Both the position numbers and the translations under genes were made by a program. Under the pieces are notes generated by a model. The model saw nothing but the letters and a program-made list of their open reading frames with translations. It had not been told where the DNA came from and searched no databases. 64,000 bases of DNA, from positions 1-64,000 of the forward strand of contig LYSV01000030.1 in the NCBI GenBank assembly GCA_001657315.1, written 5' to 3'. This DNA comes from Flammeovirgaceae bacterium BBD 1991-12. Lineage in GTDB: Bacteria; Bacteroidota; Bacteroidia; Cytophagales; Cyclobacteriaceae. The first letter of the stretch is position 1. Every line of letters starts with the position of its first letter. Positions 63,019 to 64,000 of the stretch are shown one piece after another.

Positions 63019-63641
63019 CTTAATGCCCCGGTTATTAAACTCATCAACGATTTGAGTCCCAGATATTTTGCCACGGATCTTTCTATACGCTCAATGATAC
63101 CCGCTACCTTTTCAAACTGATCCTTTTCAGGGAATACATTCTGAAGCTTTGTATGGAAAAATGCTTCTTCAAGGAAAATGAAGAGAACGTAAATGATTAT
63201 CATAAAAGTGCTGCTCAAAAGATCCGTCAAAGCATTGAAGACTGAGCTCAGTATCATTCCAAAGTCAAAGTCACTGGAATGCCCCTTCACCATTTCCATC
63301 AGATCTATATTTAATACGTCGTTTGCTCTTACAAGCAGTAAGTCAACATTTGCTTCATACTTTTTATATGACCTGGCCAGTGAATTGATGTTTGAAGATA
63401 TAGCGGTTGATATCAGGCCTAAAATGGTCAGGATGACAGTAGAGGTAAGCAGATTTTTGGCCCATGATGGAAATTTTTTCCTGACCAGGCTTATCCTGTC
63501 GAGCAAAGACCTGATCTCTCTGATCGTAAACCAAAGAAGTAAAGCAAAAATGAATGGAATAAGCAGGCTTTTGCCAAAGATCAGAACAACTACAACGGCA
63601 ATGGCAACGATAAAAAAGTAAGCTGTATTTCTAAGACTCAT
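62964..63641 (-). pseudogene. N-terminal half of the disrupted AI-2E family transporter gene
   Basis: From ATG 63641 the frame reads MSLRNTAYFFIVAIAVVVVLI, then GKSLLIPFIFALLLWFTI, STVILTILGLISTAISSNI and FMIIIYVLFIFLEEAFFHTKLQNVFPEK: the membrane and amphipathic N-terminal part of an AI-2E/PerM-like permease. It continues to SVAKYLGLKSLMSLITGALSYVVLLI, the shared segment. A 13 bp deletion relative to copy A then shifts the frame (LRCFGLL), and foreign DNA starts at 62983. The rest of the gene is at 57632-58125. Function is lost unless a hidden rearrangement restores it. Confidence 0.87.
62984..63103 (-). repeat. Copy B of the duplicated AI-2E gene segment (120 bp)
   Basis: Matches 57993-58125 with three substitutions and lacks 13 bp (one ATCAATA plus 6 bp), a deletion expected from slippage between the two 7 bp repeats still seen in copy A. 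Confidence 0.9.
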
Positions 63642-63988
63642 TTTTGATGGTTAAAAGCCTAACAACATTGTACTGACCCGTCAAATGCTTTTATGCATAC
63701 AATGATACCTCTCTCGTGAACAGGTCGGCTGTTTATTAACTTCTGTAAATGTATCTGTTTCAATGTCCTTTGCAAAAAACCTATAAGCCTCTGGATTTTA
63801 CAATTGTCAACAGCTTTCACCTTAGTATTTGCGCAACAAGAGCTATTCCAAATAACCAACCAGTATACAATAAGGTATAAGTCAAAGCATTGAATATTGA
63901 AGCAGGCAAGTCTCCCTTTGTTGAACGGGATTTATAAAAAGCGAGCTTCAACGCCCGAATAAATATCCAATACAAGGAGGCAAAAATT
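63642..63988. other. Intergenic region, no gene seen
   Basis: About 350 bp upstream of the AI-2E N-terminal half. A 66-codon minus-strand frame exists but shows no domain or credible start context. It should contain the AI-2E promoter and the promoter of the gene beginning at 63989. Confidence 0.5.
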
Positions 63989-64000
63989 ATGAACAGGGAC
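63989..64000 (+). CDS. Start of a gene cut by the right edge
   Basis: ATG 63989 (MNRD, then the window ends) is preceded by AAGGAGG at 63974-63980, a strong Shine-Dalgarno with 8 bp spacing. Only four codons are visible, so the product cannot be named. Confidence 0.4.

Noticed and set aside
57993-63103. The two AI-2E fragments as a target-site duplication of the IS at 60001
   Set aside because: The IS has its own perfect 9 bp duplication directly at its ends; the 133/120 bp repeats are thousands of bases away and diverged.
63659-63859. A 66-codon minus-strand frame near the right edge
   Set aside because: No family, no leader signal, odd Cys-rich ends; more likely upstream non-coding DNA of the AI-2E gene.
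1-64000. CRISPR arrays, rRNA and tRNA genes
   Set aside because: No direct repeats with regular spacers and no cloverleaf or rRNA signature were seen; the only regular repeats are coding repeats in 27344-27870 and the heptamers at 39994.

Overview
The window looks like a chromosome segment of a marine-type Bacteroidota, probably Cytophagales. The case rests on TonB-dependent receptors and surface proteins with carboxypeptidase-regulatory-like domains, FtsX permeases ending in NPV(D/E)xLRxE-type tails, DUF4199, an N-terminally membrane-bound AraC regulator, DKNYY repeats, and A-rich leaders that mostly lack Shine-Dalgarno sequences. The taxon is inferred from gene content; no rRNA or marker gene is present.

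Layout. 1-10450 is ordinary core and housekeeping sequence: an adhesin-like GIN-domain protein cut by the left edge, YigZ, a coiled-coil lipoprotein with a clear terminator, then a long minus-strand run (3'-5' exonuclease, NhaC antiporter, FAD oxidoreductase, MazG-like pyrophosphohydrolase, D-aminoacyl-tRNA deacylase, a surface protein, NAD(P)-binding protein, small lipoprotein, YkvA, membrane-anchored DUF) and a plus-strand IscA-like protein. 10567-38868 is the main feature: two PadR-headed, tightly packed operons holding ten paralogous FtsX/MacB-type permeases (six, then four), each with an N-terminal permease-prefix domain, and no ATPase gene. A DUF4097-like repeat protein separates the operons. 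A third PadR gene with an eleventh, isolated permease lies at 51488-54429; its prefix domain is out of frame.

38964-50453 carries a RES/Xre toxin-antitoxin pair, a 1.4-kDa-residue-scale (about 1380 aa) M1 aminopeptidase with surface domains, an AraC-type regulator, a kelch + DUF5060 + glycosidase lipoprotein, a DKNYY protein, DUF4199 and a LuxR-type regulator, nearly all on the minus strand. A secreted histidine phosphatase precedes the third PadR gene, and a TonB receptor with a TPR-like partner follows the eleventh permease.

57632-63641 is a nested mobile region. One AI-2E-family transporter gene is split in two by about 4.9 kb of foreign-looking DNA, with a 133/120 bp piece of the gene present on both sides. 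The inserted DNA has the marks of an integron cassette array without an integrase (CALIN-like): attC-like sites whose R'' boxes match the cassette 5' ends. One attC is interrupted, exactly inside R'', by an ORF-less group II intron, and that intron is interrupted by an intact IS50-like IS4-family element with 19-20 bp imperfect inverted ends and a perfect 9 bp target duplication. The cassette genes encode proteins I do not recognise.

Working model: PadR proteins repress their own prefix-permease operons through palindromic operators next to the start codons. The prefix domain behaves as a module exchanged between permeases at a conserved internal Met. The reason for ten orphan permeases in a row is unknown.
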